NCBI GenBank assembly: GCA_021325365.1 | Contig: JAJPHF010000016.1 | Location: 1-64,000 of the forward strand | DNA length: 64,000 nt | Origin: Pseudomonadota bacterium | GTDB taxonomy: Bacteria; Chloroflexota; UBA6077; JAJPHF01 | Reading direction: 5' to 3' | In this document: one piece after another, positions 24,139 through 33,541 of the stretch | Numbering within the stretch: position 1 is the first letter of the stretch | Layout of the letters: every line of letters starts with the position of its first letter | The notes under the pieces: generated by a model | The model's input: the letters and a program-made list of their open reading frames with translations, nothing else | The model's database searches: none | Told to the model about the DNA's origin: nothing | Translations under genes and position numbers: made by a program

Positions 24139-27100
24139 TTAGGCGCGCGCCAGGGTGCCACGACGCACGCTCGCTGCCACGAGGTCGCGAACCTCGGCCA
24201 ACAGCTCGACGCGGCTGTAGGCTCCCTTCTGCAGTATCGTCTCGACGTAGCCGCGCAGGCGCAAGCGGTCGTCGTTCGTCAGGTCCTTGGCCGTGACGAC
24301 GACGACGGGGATAGATCGCCACTGGTCGTGCCGTTGCAGCTCGGCGACTAGCTCGAACCCGTCCATGCGAGGCATCATCAGGTCGAGCAGCAGCAGGGCG
24401 GGGCGCTCGTGCGCGAGCCGCTCCAGCGCCGCGCGGCCGTCCTCCGCCTCGACGACCGTCCAGCCCTCCTTCTCCAGCAGCCGCCGCAGCACGTCGCGCG
24501 TGGCAGCGTCGTCCTCGACGACGAGCACGGTGGGCGCCGCCGGCGGCTGGCGATACTTCTCGACGGTGCTCACCAGGCGGTCGCGGTCGATCGGCTTCGT
24601 CAGGTACTCCGACGCGCCGAGCGCGAACCCCAGGTTCGCGTCGTCGACGATAGTCAGCATGATGACGGGGACATCGGCGAGCGCGGCGTCGGCCTTGAGC
24701 GCCGTAAGCACCGCCCAGCCGTCCATGCTCGGCATCATCACGTCCAGGATGATCGCGTCGGGTCGCAGGCGGCGGGCGACCTCGATCCCCTCGGCGCCGC
24801 CGGCGGCGGCCACGACGCGGAAGCCCTCTTTGCTCAAGTAACGCTTCAGCAGGTCGTGAACGGCCGGGTCGTCGTCGACGACCAGCACCGTGCTGCCGCT
24901 GGGCGGCAGCCCATCGGGCGTCGGCGCTGGCGTCACCGCCCGCTCGGTGCGTTCGGCCCGGACCTCGGCGGGCAAGGTAATCGTGAAGGTCGTCCCGTGG
25001 CCGACGGCGCTCTCCACGGCCACGTCGCCGCCCATCAGCTGGCAGAAGCGGCGGGTGATGGCCAGGCCGAGCCCGGTGCCGCCAAACTTGCGAGTGGTCG
25101 AGGCGTCGGCCTGCGTGAAGGGCTCGAACACGCGCTCGACCTGCTCGGGCGTCATGCCGATCCCCGTGTCGGCCACGCTAAAGCGCAGCCAGGCGCCGGC
25201 GCGCGCCGCTTCGAGGCGGATGGTGCCGCGTTCCGTGAACTTCGACGCGTTGCTCAGCAGGTTGAACAGGGCCTGTCGCACCTTCGTGACGTCGGCGCGC
25301 ATCGTCCTTAGGTCGTCGGCGCAGCGCACCTCTAGCGTATTGGCGTTGCGCTGCACGAGCGGCTGGATCGTGCTCACCACGTCCTGCACGACGGTCGCCA
25401 CGTCGAACGTCTCCAGGTACAGCTCCATCTTGCCGGCCTCGACCTTGGAGAGGTCGAGGATGTTGTTGATGAGCGACAGCAGGTGCTTGCCGGCCCCCTG
25501 GATCTTCTCGAGGTCGGGCACGAAGTCGTCTTGCCCGGCGTCCTCGGCCTCCTCTTGCAGCATCTCGCTGTAGCCGATGATGGCGTTGAGCGGCGTCCGC
25601 AGCTCGTGGCTCATGTTGGCGAGAAAGGCGCTCTTCGCCTGATTCGCGACCTCGGCTTCGTCGCGCGCGCGCTGTAGCTCCGCCTCGGCGGCCTTCCGCT
25701 CGGTGATGTCGCGGATGAAGTAGCTGAAGGTGAAGGTGTGGTCGCTCTCCATGAGCGAGATGGCGACTTCGACCGGAAACTCGCGACCGTCGCGGCGCAG
25801 GGCGGTCATCTCGGCGTGCGTGTTCAGGAGGTCGCGGTCGCCGCTGGCGACGACGCGCTCGATGGCGTGGCGGTGAGCCGCGCGGTCCCGAGCCGGCAAC
25901 ACTAGCTCATCCAGCCGACGCCCCAGCGCCTCGTCCGCCGGCCAGCCGAAGATCGCGCTGGCGCGCGGGTTCCAGCGCGTGATCAGGCCGTCCGCGTCGG
26001 TCGTGATCACCGCGTCGAGCGCCGTGTCGACGATCAACCGGGTGCGGGCCTCGCTCTCGCGCAGTCTGGCCTCGGCGGCGCGGGCCTGCGCCCACTCACT
26101 CCACAGGCGCGCCGCGACGGTGTTGAACGAGGCGACTACCTCGCCTAGCTCGTCGCGGTTGTCGACTTGTACGGTCCCGGTCATGTCGCCGCCGGACATG
26201 CGCGCGGCAGCGCCGGCAAGGCTCGCCACGGTGCGCCGCACGGACAGGTAAAAGGCGATCCACAGGTAGACGACCAGCAGCAGCATGGGCAGCGGAATGA
26301 GGACCGTGAACAGCAGCTTCTTCTGCGCGAGCTGGTCGATGCGCGCGTCGAGCACGCTGTCGAGCGCGGTGGTTGCCGCATCCCACAGCTTAAAGCCCGC
26401 GGTGAGCGCCCGCGAGCCGGCGGCGACGTACACGTAGGAGTCCGCGGGATCGAGCGTGGCGCCGCCGCTCACGATCTGCTGGTCGAGCGGCTGCAAGAAC
26501 TCGGCCGCCGTCGCATCCAGGTCGCGCATGGGGCCTTCGAGCAGCGGCCCGACCTGGCCGGTCGGATCGTTCCGGCTGGCGACGCCGACGTCTTGCTTCG
26601 CCTGATCGAGGTTGAAGCTGGCGAGCCCCGCCAGCACGTCTAGCTCGCCCTTGGTGACCGAGCCGAGCCCCTCCCGCTTGGTGACGTCCTCGCCATAGAT
26701 GACGAGCTGGGTCAGCAGGTCCTGGATCACCGGCAGGCGGACGACGGCCACGTTCATCGTCCAGTAGCCGTTGAGCTGCGGGTCGAGCACCAGACTGGAC
26801 GTGTTGCCGACGTGCGTGATGAAGTTGCGCAGCTGGAGCATCAGCTTGACGTAGGGGTCGTCGTTTGGGCCGCTGCCCAGCGGCGCGGTCGACGCCTTGA
26901 TGTCCGCCCACGTCTGCTTGAGGTCCGCGAGGGGCGCCGCGGTCTGCAGCGCGTCGCCAAGCTGCGCGTCGACGGCGTCCAGGTCCGCGAAGTCCTGGTC
27001 GATCTTGTCGCGGATGCTGAGCGGGTTTGCGCTCAACTGGCTGCCGGGGAGCAGGTACTCGTGCGTCAGGATGCGCTCGCGGGACACGTCCTCCATGAGC

Positions 27101-27294
27101 GTGCGCAGGTAGCGCAGATAGCGGGTGCCGCCCTGCTCCTGGTGAGCGACCGCGATCTGGGCGTCGACCTCGGCGACGAGGAAGCTCATGATCAGCGCCA
27201 GGGGCAGGGCAAAGAGGATGGTGATGAGCGCAAACTTGCGGGGATAGCTGAGGCGGTTCAGCAGCGCGATCGCGGGCGCGAACACCGCCGTCAT
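24139..27294 (-). CDS. Hybrid sensor histidine kinase (4-helix sensor, HAMP, PAS, HisKA, HATPase, two receivers)
   Basis: A 1051-aa membrane kinase. Membrane helix 1 is at about 21-42, followed by a large helical extracytoplasmic sensor (43-325), helix 2 (328-350), HAMP (350-405), PAS (415-530; ARLRESEARTRLIVDTALDA), HisKA with His563 (MSHELRTPLN), HATPase with G1/G2 boxes (DTGIGMT and GGTGLGLAI) and two C-terminal receivers (acceptors in ILDVMMPSMDG and LLDLMMPRMDG). There is no HPt domain, so phosphate may pass to a separate protein. The ATG follows GGGAGGG. It is probably the source of signal for the two receiver genes downstream. The ligand is unknown. Confidence 0.93.
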   Translation of the reverse strand: MTAVFAPAIALLNRLSYPRKFALITILFALPLALIMSFLVAEVDAQIAVAHQEQGGTRYLRYLRTLMEDVSRERILTHEYLLPGSQLSANPLSIRDKIDQDFADLDAVDAQLGDALQTAAPLADLKQTWADIKASTAPLGSGPNDDPYVKLMLQLRNFITHVGNTSSLVLDPQLNGYWTMNVAVVRLPVIQDLLTQLVIYGEDVTKREGLGSVTKGELDVLAGLASFNLDQAKQDVGVASRNDPTGQVGPLLEGPMRDLDATAAEFLQPLDQQIVSGGATLDPADSYVYVAAGSRALTAGFKLWDAATTALDSVLDARIDQLAQKKLLFTVLIPLPMLLLVVYLWIAFYLSVRRTVASLAGAAARMSGGDMTGTVQVDNRDELGEVVASFNTVAARLWSEWAQARAAEARLRESEARTRLIVDTALDAVITTDADGLITRWNPRASAIFGWPADEALGRRLDELVLPARDRAAHRHAIERVVASGDRDLLNTHAEMTALRRDGREFPVEVAISLMESDHTFTFSYFIRDITERKAAEAELQRARDEAEVANQAKSAFLANMSHELRTPLNAIIGYSEMLQEEAEDAGQDDFVPDLEKIQGAGKHLLSLINNILDLSKVEAGKMELYLETFDVATVVQDVVSTIQPLVQRNANTLEVRCADDLRTMRADVTKVRQALFNLLSNASKFTERGTIRLEAARAGAWLRFSVADTGIGMTPEQVERVFEPFTQADASTTRKFGGTGLGLAITRRFCQLMGGDVAVESAVGHGTTFTITLPAEVRAERTERAVTPAPTPDGLPPSGSTVLVVDDDPAVHDLLKRYLSKEGFRVVAAAGGAEGIEVARRLRPDAIILDVMMPSMDGWAVLTALKADAALADVPVIMLTIVDDANLGFALGASEYLTKPIDRDRLVSTVEKYRQPPAAPTVLVVEDDAATRDVLRRLLEKEGWTVVEAEDGRAALERLAHERPALLLLDLMMPRMDGFELVAELQRHDQWRSIPVVVVTAKDLTNDDRLRLRGYVETILQKGAYSRVELLAEVRDLVAASVRRGTLARA

Positions 27295-27547
27295 CGCCAC
27301 CCTCCCGCCGCGATCCGCCCGCCCGGCGGTCCGCGCGCCCGCTCTCCGGCCTCCTGGCCGCGCCGCCGAGCGGAGCGCCCATCGCCAAATGGCGTGGCTC
27401 GGCGGACGACCCACCGGCGCAATTGTAGCAGCGAGCCGAATTTTGCGCGTAAGCGCGCACCTCCCCGCGGCGGGCCCCGGGGCGGGAGAGCGGCGGAGCG
27501 CCGTCACTCGCCGCCCCCAGAGGCCCCGCCTCAGGCCGGTACCGCGC

Positions 27548-29743
27548 CTACCGCACGGGACTGGGCCTGACGACCCGGACCGGAATCGTGGCCTGGGCGG
27601 TACCGTTCTGCACGGCCACGAGCGTGTGGTTGCCGACCTGGCTGGCTGGTGGTCCCCGGAAGGCGTCGTGGCAAAACGTGCCGTCCGCCCCCACGGTCGC
27701 CGTGCCCAGCTCCATCCCCGTCGCCGAGTCGAGGCGCAGCGTCACCCGTCCTGGGGCGAAACCGGTACCGTAGACCGAGAACGGCGCATCGATCTCTACC
27801 GCCTGGGCATAGTCGGGCAAAGCACGCGTGGGGCAACCACGGTCACCGAAGAAGCTGCCGGTCAAGAGGATGCTCGCCCGTCCGCCGCCGCTCGCGGCAG
27901 TCACCTGGAGGCTCGTGTCCGCGGTGGCGGCGCCGCTGACCGCCCGGATCGTTCGCTCGCCGGCGGCGGTGCCGGCGGGGATGACAACGTCCACATCGAA
28001 CGTGCCCTGGGCGGTGACGGTGGCCGTGCCCAGCGACGCGCCGTCCAACGTCAGGGTGACGCCGCTCGGGCCGGCGCTGGCGGCCGTGGTTAGGGTTACG
28101 GGCTCGCTCCAGGGGCTGCAAGTGAGGGCGTTGCAGTCGCGGGCGCGGAAGCGATAAGCCGTCGCCGGCCTCAGGCTCTTCGCCTCATGGCGGGAGGTGC
28201 AGCTTAGGCCATCGCCGGGCAGCTTCTCGACACGCATCGCGCCGCCGTCTGGCCCCCACTCCAGCTCGGTGGCGCCGCCGAGGCAGGCGCTGGTGGTGTC
28301 GCGCTCCAGGGAGAGGAACAGGGTGGTCGGGTCCGCCGGCCGCGGGAAGAACTGGCCGCTGACCTTGATCGTGCTGCCTGCCGCCGCGATCGGCGGGGCG
28401 GCGATGCTGGGCCGGGTGAAGCTCGGCGTCGACTCCCCCAGCACCCGGCGCTGGCTGGCCTGGGCGTTGTCGTTCGCCGTCTGATCGCGGCGCTCCGGCG
28501 TCACGCAGACGTGGTCCTCGGGACGCGCCGCCCGCCAGACGAAGCCCTGCCGGCAGGTGTCAGGCCCGTAGGCGCCGCCGTTCGGCTCACGGCGGGAGGC
28601 GGCCGCGGCGTTGTCGGCAGCGGCCTGGCGCCGCGTCTCGGGCGTCACGCAGACGTGGTCGCCCTCGAACGCTTCCCGCCAGACGTAGCCCGACACGCAC
28701 GTGTCCGGCCCGGAGGGCAGAGAGACGTTCTGGAAGCGCGGGGGCGCGATCGGTGGATGGCTGAGCCGCAGGATGATCGCCCCCTGCGCAGGCTCGATCG
28801 CCGTCTCGACGTCGTGGAAGGCGGCGACGACGCGCCCGGCCGGGCTGCTGCGCTCTCGGCAAGGGGCGCTGTCGCGCAGCTCCGCGAGCGCGTCATCGAG
28901 CGGCAGGGGCACGTCCTGCGTGGTCTGCCGGATCGCCTGCTCGGCTTGGCTGCTGTACCAGCCCCCGAAGAGGACCGTATCGGCCAGCTCGGCCACACGG
29001 AGCACCCCCCTAGTCTCCAGGTCCGGCGACTGGATCACGGCAGTGCCGTTGGTCGCCGTCATGCGGCACACCTCCGGGGTGCGCAGCGTCATGACGAGCT
29101 GCGGGACCAGGGACACTTTGAGGCCCGGATCGTTGGGGCAGAGCGGGGCGAAGGTATGGCGGTTACAGGTGGCCGGCGTCGTGACATAGAACTCGATCGA
29201 GCTGTCGAGCAGCGTATAGCCGAACGTGAGCGCCGAGCCCTCCCGGTGGAGCAGCAGCGTCCCCCTGGTCGCCAGGCTGCAGTCGAAGTCGTACACGGAG
29301 AAGCCCTCGCCCGCCTTCGCCACCGCGTCGTCCAGCCCTTGGCGAATGCGGTCGCAGGCCTGCTGCCGCGGCGTCTTGCCCGTCCGCGGGTCGGGCTTGA
29401 CGTTCCAGTACTCGTCGATCTGCGTGCTGAGCGGCCGGGACGTCAGCTCGTTGAACTTCGGCCCCAGCAGCCCCACCGGCAACGGCGTGTTGACCGGTTG
29501 CCCGGTGTCGCGGTCCGGGACGCTCGCCTGGAGCTGGAGCCGCAGGCCGGTGACGTCGATCGGGCTGGTGTAGATCGGTAGCGGGCCCTGGGCATGGACC
29601 CGCGACACGGAGCCGATGAATTGGCCGAGCAGCAACGCCGCCAAGACCGAGAGGAGTAGGGCAACGCGCGTGCGCGGGCGGGTCGGCCGGGGTGTGCCTC
29701 CTTGACGTGACACCGCGCTTTGGAAGCGCTTGGTCGGAGCCAT
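27548..29743 (-). CDS. Secreted multidomain protein with GPDTC-WREA-DHVCVTP repeats
   Basis: 731 aa with a basic N-terminus and signal peptide (ALLLSVLAALLLGQFIG, about 29-45). No enzyme is recognised in residues 50-340. Two copies of a roughly 34-residue module follow (345-378 and 393-426: GPDTC, G-Y/F-VWR, DHVCVTPE, Q-A-DN); its paired cysteines probably form a disulfide. After it come a TIG/IPT-like strand region, an FN3-like segment (AYRFRARDCNALTCSPWSEP) and two Ig-like beta segments (GVTLTLDGASLGTATVTAQG; FAPGRVTLRLDSATG). A surface or extracellular binding role is inferred from architecture. AAGGAGAA precedes the ATG. Confidence 0.75.
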   Translation of the reverse strand: MAPTKRFQSAVSRQGGTPRPTRPRTRVALLLSVLAALLLGQFIGSVSRVHAQGPLPIYTSPIDVTGLRLQLQASVPDRDTGQPVNTPLPVGLLGPKFNELTSRPLSTQIDEYWNVKPDPRTGKTPRQQACDRIRQGLDDAVAKAGEGFSVYDFDCSLATRGTLLLHREGSALTFGYTLLDSSIEFYVTTPATCNRHTFAPLCPNDPGLKVSLVPQLVMTLRTPEVCRMTATNGTAVIQSPDLETRGVLRVAELADTVLFGGWYSSQAEQAIRQTTQDVPLPLDDALAELRDSAPCRERSSPAGRVVAAFHDVETAIEPAQGAIILRLSHPPIAPPRFQNVSLPSGPDTCVSGYVWREAFEGDHVCVTPETRRQAAADNAAAASRREPNGGAYGPDTCRQGFVWRAARPEDHVCVTPERRDQTANDNAQASQRRVLGESTPSFTRPSIAAPPIAAAGSTIKVSGQFFPRPADPTTLFLSLERDTTSACLGGATELEWGPDGGAMRVEKLPGDGLSCTSRHEAKSLRPATAYRFRARDCNALTCSPWSEPVTLTTAASAGPSGVTLTLDGASLGTATVTAQGTFDVDVVIPAGTAAGERTIRAVSGAATADTSLQVTAASGGGRASILLTGSFFGDRGCPTRALPDYAQAVEIDAPFSVYGTGFAPGRVTLRLDSATGMELGTATVGADGTFCHDAFRGPPASQVGNHTLVAVQNGTAQATIPVRVVRPSPVR

Positions 29744-29889
29744 CCGTAGGTTCTCCTTTAACTAACTCTCGCCTCTCACGGGCAGTCGGGGCGTGCTGGG
29801 CGCGCACCAGCGCGGCGCAGCACACCCTTGCGCGGTGAGCCGGCTCACTAGCCAGAACACAGCCAGAACACGGGGGGGCGGAGAGCTAG

Positions 29890-30213
29890 CTAACAGCGAA
29901 GGGGAGTAGAGGCAACGTGGGAGGAGGCAGGCTGTTCGCGACGGGCGTAACCCAGCCCGCTGGCGCCGGCGCCCTGTAGATGCTGGGGGGAATGACGTCG
30001 GCCGCCAACGCCAGGAGGGAAGGGAACAGGGCTCGGCTCATGGAGCGCCACCAGCGGGACAGCGGGGAGGGCGTCCTCCTGCGCCTCGCCAGCGGGCACT
30101 TCTACCGCGGCAGGCAAACCGGCGGCACTCACGTCCAGGACGAGCAGCGCGGGCGGAACCAGTCCGAACGCAAGAGCGAGCAGTAGTGAGATTAGCCGTC
30201 GCCGTCGATCCAT
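29890..30213 (-). CDS. Small secreted or membrane hypothetical protein (uncertain)
   Basis: A 107-aa frame begins MDRRRRLISLLLALAFGLVP, a plausible signal peptide or anchor, followed by an acidic stretch and a Pro/His-rich tail ending in Cys. No ribosome site is visible and no family is recognised. Another Met lies 78 bases upstream but gives an implausible leader. The positively charged start and hydrophobic core argue for a real gene; composition and lack of a ribosome site argue against. If false, 29744-30319 is an empty 576-base gap containing only a gtgttctggct direct repeat and a gtgagccggctcac palindrome near 29836. Confidence 0.35.
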   Translation of the reverse strand: MDRRRRLISLLLALAFGLVPPALLVLDVSAAGLPAAVEVPAGEAQEDALPAVPLVALHEPSPVPFPPGVGGRRHSPQHLQGAGASGLGYARREQPASSHVASTPLRC

Positions 30214-30319
30214 ATCGCCATGGTACCAGCGACAGGGGCGAAGCGGCCAGCGTCCCAGAGTGCGGTATGCCGCCTCGTCGCCGACGGGCAAGCGCCGGTC
30301 TCAGGGCAGGCCGCAGCGC

Positions 30320-31639
30320 TCACGTTGGCCCGGGGGCGGGCGCGTCAACCGGCGGGCGGGGGCCGTTCAGCGGGAGGGTGAACTGGAAGGTGCTGCCTTC
30401 GCCAGGGATGCTTTCCGCCCAGGCGCGACCACCGTGCATCTGCACGATCTGGCGGACGATCGGAAGGCCCAGGCCGGTCCCCTGGATGTAGCGGCTGGTG
30501 CCGGACTCGATGCGCGAGAAGCGCTCGAACACCTTCTCCAGCGCCTCCGGCGGGATGCCCATGCCGTGGTCCTGCACTTGGACGTGCGCGATACCGTCTT
30601 CTCGTCGGCTCCGCAGGACGATGTCGCCGCCTTCGGGCGAGTATTTCACGGCGTTGTTAACGAGATTCGTCAGCACCTGCGTGAGCTTGTCGCGGTCGCC
30701 CGGGAGCGGCGGCAGCGACGGGTCCAGGTCGAGCCGGATGGGGTGCGCGGGCGCATTGGGCCGCGCGCGCTCGGCCGCTTCGGCGATGAGCTGGTTCAGG
30801 TCCACCGCACTGACGTTCAGGGTCATGCGCCCGGACTCCATGCGGTCGAGGTCGAGCATCTCCGTGATCATGCGGTTCAGCCGCTGCGCGTCCTTGTTGA
30901 TGTCGCCGGCGTACTCCTTCATCTCCTCGAGCGTGAAGTCCTCGTCGCGCATCATCTCGCTGAAGCCCTGGATGCCCGTGAGCGCGGTGCGAAACTCGTG
31001 GCTCACGATCGAGACGAACTCGCTCTTCGCGCGATTCAGCCGCTGCAGCTCCGCGTTGGCCGCCTGCTGGGCCGCGAGCGCGGCGGCAAGGTCGGCTTCC
31101 GCGCGCCGCAGGCGGGCGTCGGTCTCCTGCTGCGCGAGCAATGCCTCGCTGAGACTCGCCGCGCCCAGCTCGCTCTCGGCCCAGGCGGCCAGGTCGCGCA
31201 GCGCCTGCGCGTCGGCGGGGCTCAGGGTGCGGGGTGCGCGGTCCATGATGCACAGCGTGCCCAGGCGATGGCCCTGGGGGTCGTGGAGAGGCTGCCCCGC
31301 GTAGAAGCGCACGGCAGGCTCGCTCACGACGAGGGGGTTGTCCGCGAAGCGGGGATCCTGCCGCGTGTCCGGGACCACGAACAACGCGTCTCCGAGAATG
31401 GCATGGGCGCAGAACGACACCTCGCGCGGCATCTCGCGCACCGTCAGCCCCTGACAGGACTTGAACCACTGCCGGCTGGCGTCGACCAGGCTGACGAGCG
31501 CGATCGGCACGCCGAAGAGCCGCCGCGCGACGCGCGTAATTCGCTCGAAGCGCTCCTCGGGCGGCGTATCGAGGATGCGCAGCGCCTGGAGGGCGGCCAG
31601 CCGCTCGGGCTCGTCGGCCGGCAAGGCAGGTGGACTCAT
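30320..31639 (-). CDS. GAF-domain sensor histidine kinase
   Basis: A 439-aa soluble kinase. An N-terminal GAF domain (about 15-160; ERLAALQALRILDTPPEERF and the SFCAHAI segment typical of this GAF class) is followed by a coiled coil (160-205), HisKA with His214 in SHEFRTALTG and HATPase (VNNAVKYSPEGG, DHGMGIP, GTGLGLPIV). The conserved Pro of the H box (HExRTPL) is Ala here. There is no receiver domain, and no partner regulator lies directly beside it. GGGAGG precedes the ATG. It follows the biosynthetic operon by 131 bases on the same strand and could be read through from it. Confidence 0.92.
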   Translation of the reverse strand: MSPPALPADEPERLAALQALRILDTPPEERFERITRVARRLFGVPIALVSLVDASRQWFKSCQGLTVREMPREVSFCAHAILGDALFVVPDTRQDPRFADNPLVVSEPAVRFYAGQPLHDPQGHRLGTLCIMDRAPRTLSPADAQALRDLAAWAESELGAASLSEALLAQQETDARLRRAEADLAAALAAQQAANAELQRLNRAKSEFVSIVSHEFRTALTGIQGFSEMMRDEDFTLEEMKEYAGDINKDAQRLNRMITEMLDLDRMESGRMTLNVSAVDLNQLIAEAAERARPNAPAHPIRLDLDPSLPPLPGDRDKLTQVLTNLVNNAVKYSPEGGDIVLRSRREDGIAHVQVQDHGMGIPPEALEKVFERFSRIESGTSRYIQGTGLGLPIVRQIVQMHGGRAWAESIPGEGSTFQFTLPLNGPRPPVDAPAPGPT

Positions 31640-31770
31640 CGTGCGCCTCCCAGCCTCAGTTTACTCGCTCCGTGCCTCACGCTCGTCTCACACCCGCCGC
31701 TGTCGAGCAGGTCGGGGAACTCGGTGGGGCGGGCGGATCAGGCCAAGCGCCCCCGACCCGCGCAAGCTGG

Positions 31771-33027
31771 TCAGGGGCGATCGCCGCGCCCAAAGACCAG
31801 GCTGGCGTTGATGCCGCCGAACCCGAAGGAGTTCGTCATGGCGACGGCGATCGCCGCCTCCCGGCCATCCGGCGCCACGTGGGCCAGGCGGCAGGCCGGG
31901 TCGGGGCGCTCCAGGTTGGCGGTGGGGGGCAGCCAGCCACGGTCGAGGGCGAGCGCCACGAGGGCCGCCTCGATCGCGCCGCTAGCGCCGAGCGGGTGGC
32001 CATAGAGGCCCTTCGTGCCGCTCACGGGCAGCAGGTCGGCGTGCGCGCCGAAGGCGAGGCGGATCGCCAGCGCCTCGGCCGCATCGCCCAACGGCGTGCC
32101 GGTGGCGTGAGCGTTCAGGTACTCCACCTCGCCGGGGCCGAGGCCGGCCTCTGCCAGGGCCAGCCGCATCGCGCGCGCGGCCTGCTCGCCCGAGGGCAGC
32201 GGCGCCGTCATGTGGTAGGCGTCGTTGCTGGCCCCGTAGCCGCGCACCTCCGCGTAGACGTGGGCGCCGCGCCGCCGGGCGTGCTCGCCGTCCTCCAGGA
32301 CGAGCACCGCCGCCCCCTCGCCCATCACGAAGCCGTCGCGCGTCGCGTCGAACGGCCGGCTGGCCCGCTCGGGGACATCGTTGCGGCTGGACATCGCCTT
32401 GATGAGCGCGAAGGCCCCGAACGTCAGCGGCGCGAGGGGCGCCTCGACCCCGCCCGCCAGGGCCACCCGCGCGCCGCCGCCACGCACCAGCCGGAACGCC
32501 TCGCCCACGGCGATCGCGCCCGAGGCGCAGGAGTTGGCGTTGCCCACGGCCGGTCCGCGCAGGCCCAGCTCGATGGCGACGTTGGTCGCCCCGGCGCCGC
32601 CAAACACCGCCAGCGCCAGCAGCGGCTCGACGCCCCGCAGGCCGGTCGCCAGGTAGCGGGCGTGCTGCTCCTCGGCGTACGCGATGCCGCCGAGCGCGCT
32701 GCCAAGGTACACCGCGACCTCGTCGCCGGCGGTGCGGGCCGGGCAGAGGCCGGCGTCCGCGAACGCCATCTGGCTGGCCACGACGGCGAGCTGCGAGAAG
32801 CGGTCGAGCCGTCGGGCTTTCCGCGGCTCCAGGTAGCAGAGCGGATCGAAGTCGCCGATCTCGGCCGCCACCTGAGAGCGAAAAGGGGCCGGATCGAAGC
32901 GCGTCACGCGCCGCACCGCCGACTCGCCGCGGCGCAGCCCCGCCCAAAGCCCATCGGCGCCCGCCCCGATCGGCGTGAGGGCGCCGATCCCGGTGACGAC
33001 GACGCGCCGCTCGTTCCGCTCCCTCAT
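31771..33027 (-). CDS. Beta-ketoacyl synthase (FabF/KS-type)
   Basis: A 418-aa ketosynthase catalysing decarboxylative Claisen condensation on acyl-carrier-protein or CoA substrates. The C-H-H triad is complete: Cys167 (NANSCASGA), His307 (NAHATGTPLGD) and His344 (TKGLYGHPLGASG), with Lys339 preceding. The length and VVVTGIGALTPIG start match FabF. NSCASGA resembles type II KS-alpha/FabF, but other fatty acid synthesis genes and a carrier protein are absent here. The start overlaps the SRPBCC stop by 4 bases (ATGA). It is the last gene of the methyltransferase-flavoprotein-cyclase-KS operon, so a dedicated secondary or lipid pathway is more likely than housekeeping fatty acid synthesis. Confidence 0.92.
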   Translation of the reverse strand: MRERNERRVVVTGIGALTPIGAGADGLWAGLRRGESAVRRVTRFDPAPFRSQVAAEIGDFDPLCYLEPRKARRLDRFSQLAVVASQMAFADAGLCPARTAGDEVAVYLGSALGGIAYAEEQHARYLATGLRGVEPLLALAVFGGAGATNVAIELGLRGPAVGNANSCASGAIAVGEAFRLVRGGGARVALAGGVEAPLAPLTFGAFALIKAMSSRNDVPERASRPFDATRDGFVMGEGAAVLVLEDGEHARRRGAHVYAEVRGYGASNDAYHMTAPLPSGEQAARAMRLALAEAGLGPGEVEYLNAHATGTPLGDAAEALAIRLAFGAHADLLPVSGTKGLYGHPLGASGAIEAALVALALDRGWLPPTANLERPDPACRLAHVAPDGREAAIAVAMTNSFGFGGINASLVFGRGDRP

Positions 33028-33521
33028 GTCGACCCCGCTTCGCTGCCAAGTGGGCGCGGGGCCACGGCACCCGCCATCGGCTGGCGGCGCTCCGCGAGCG
33101 CCTTGATGCGCCGCAGCGTCTGGCCCGCGACGTAGGCCACGAACAGCGGACCGATGATCCGGTCGGCTACCAGTCGGCCGACAAGCGGCCAGCCGAGGCG
33201 CAGCTCGTGCCGGATGCTCACGCGCACCCCATCCGCGCCGGACTCGAACACCCACTCGACCGCCATGCCGCGGGTTACCCCGCGCACGTGGCGGAAGCGA
33301 ATGCGCGGCACGGCGGGCTCGCAGACCTGCACCGCCGACCAGCGGACCGGAATCCAGCCGCGTCGCGCCGCCATCGCCACCAGCCGCCGGTCGTCCCGCG
33401 CCGCCAGCACTCGCACCGCGCGGTAGTGCGGCAGCAGCGCCGGCCAGCGCTCGACCGCGGCCGCGAGCTGGTAGATGGTCGCCAGGTCGGCGCGGATCGT
33501 GACCGCGTTCTCGGTGTACAC
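33024..33521 (-). CDS. SRPBCC (polyketide cyclase/dehydrase-like) protein
   Basis: A 165-aa START-like helix-grip protein. VTIRADLATIYQLAAAVERW, then LPHYRAVRVL, and a long C-terminal helix (RIIGPLFVAYVAGQTLRRIK) match the polyketide cyclase/dehydrase and aromatase group, which fold and dehydrate reactive poly-ketone chains in a hydrophobic cavity; ligand-transfer roles are also known. The GTG start has GGGAGG upstream. It lies 20 bases after the flavoprotein gene and overlaps the ketosynthase start, an arrangement that supports a role on the ketosynthase product. Confidence 0.83.
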   Translation of the reverse strand: MYTENAVTIRADLATIYQLAAAVERWPALLPHYRAVRVLAARDDRRLVAMAARRGWIPVRWSAVQVCEPAVPRIRFRHVRGVTRGMAVEWVFESGADGVRVSIRHELRLGWPLVGRLVADRIIGPLFVAYVAGQTLRRIKALAERRQPMAGAVAPRPLGSEAGST

Positions 33522-33541
33522 TCCGCCTCCCGCGCGCCGCT

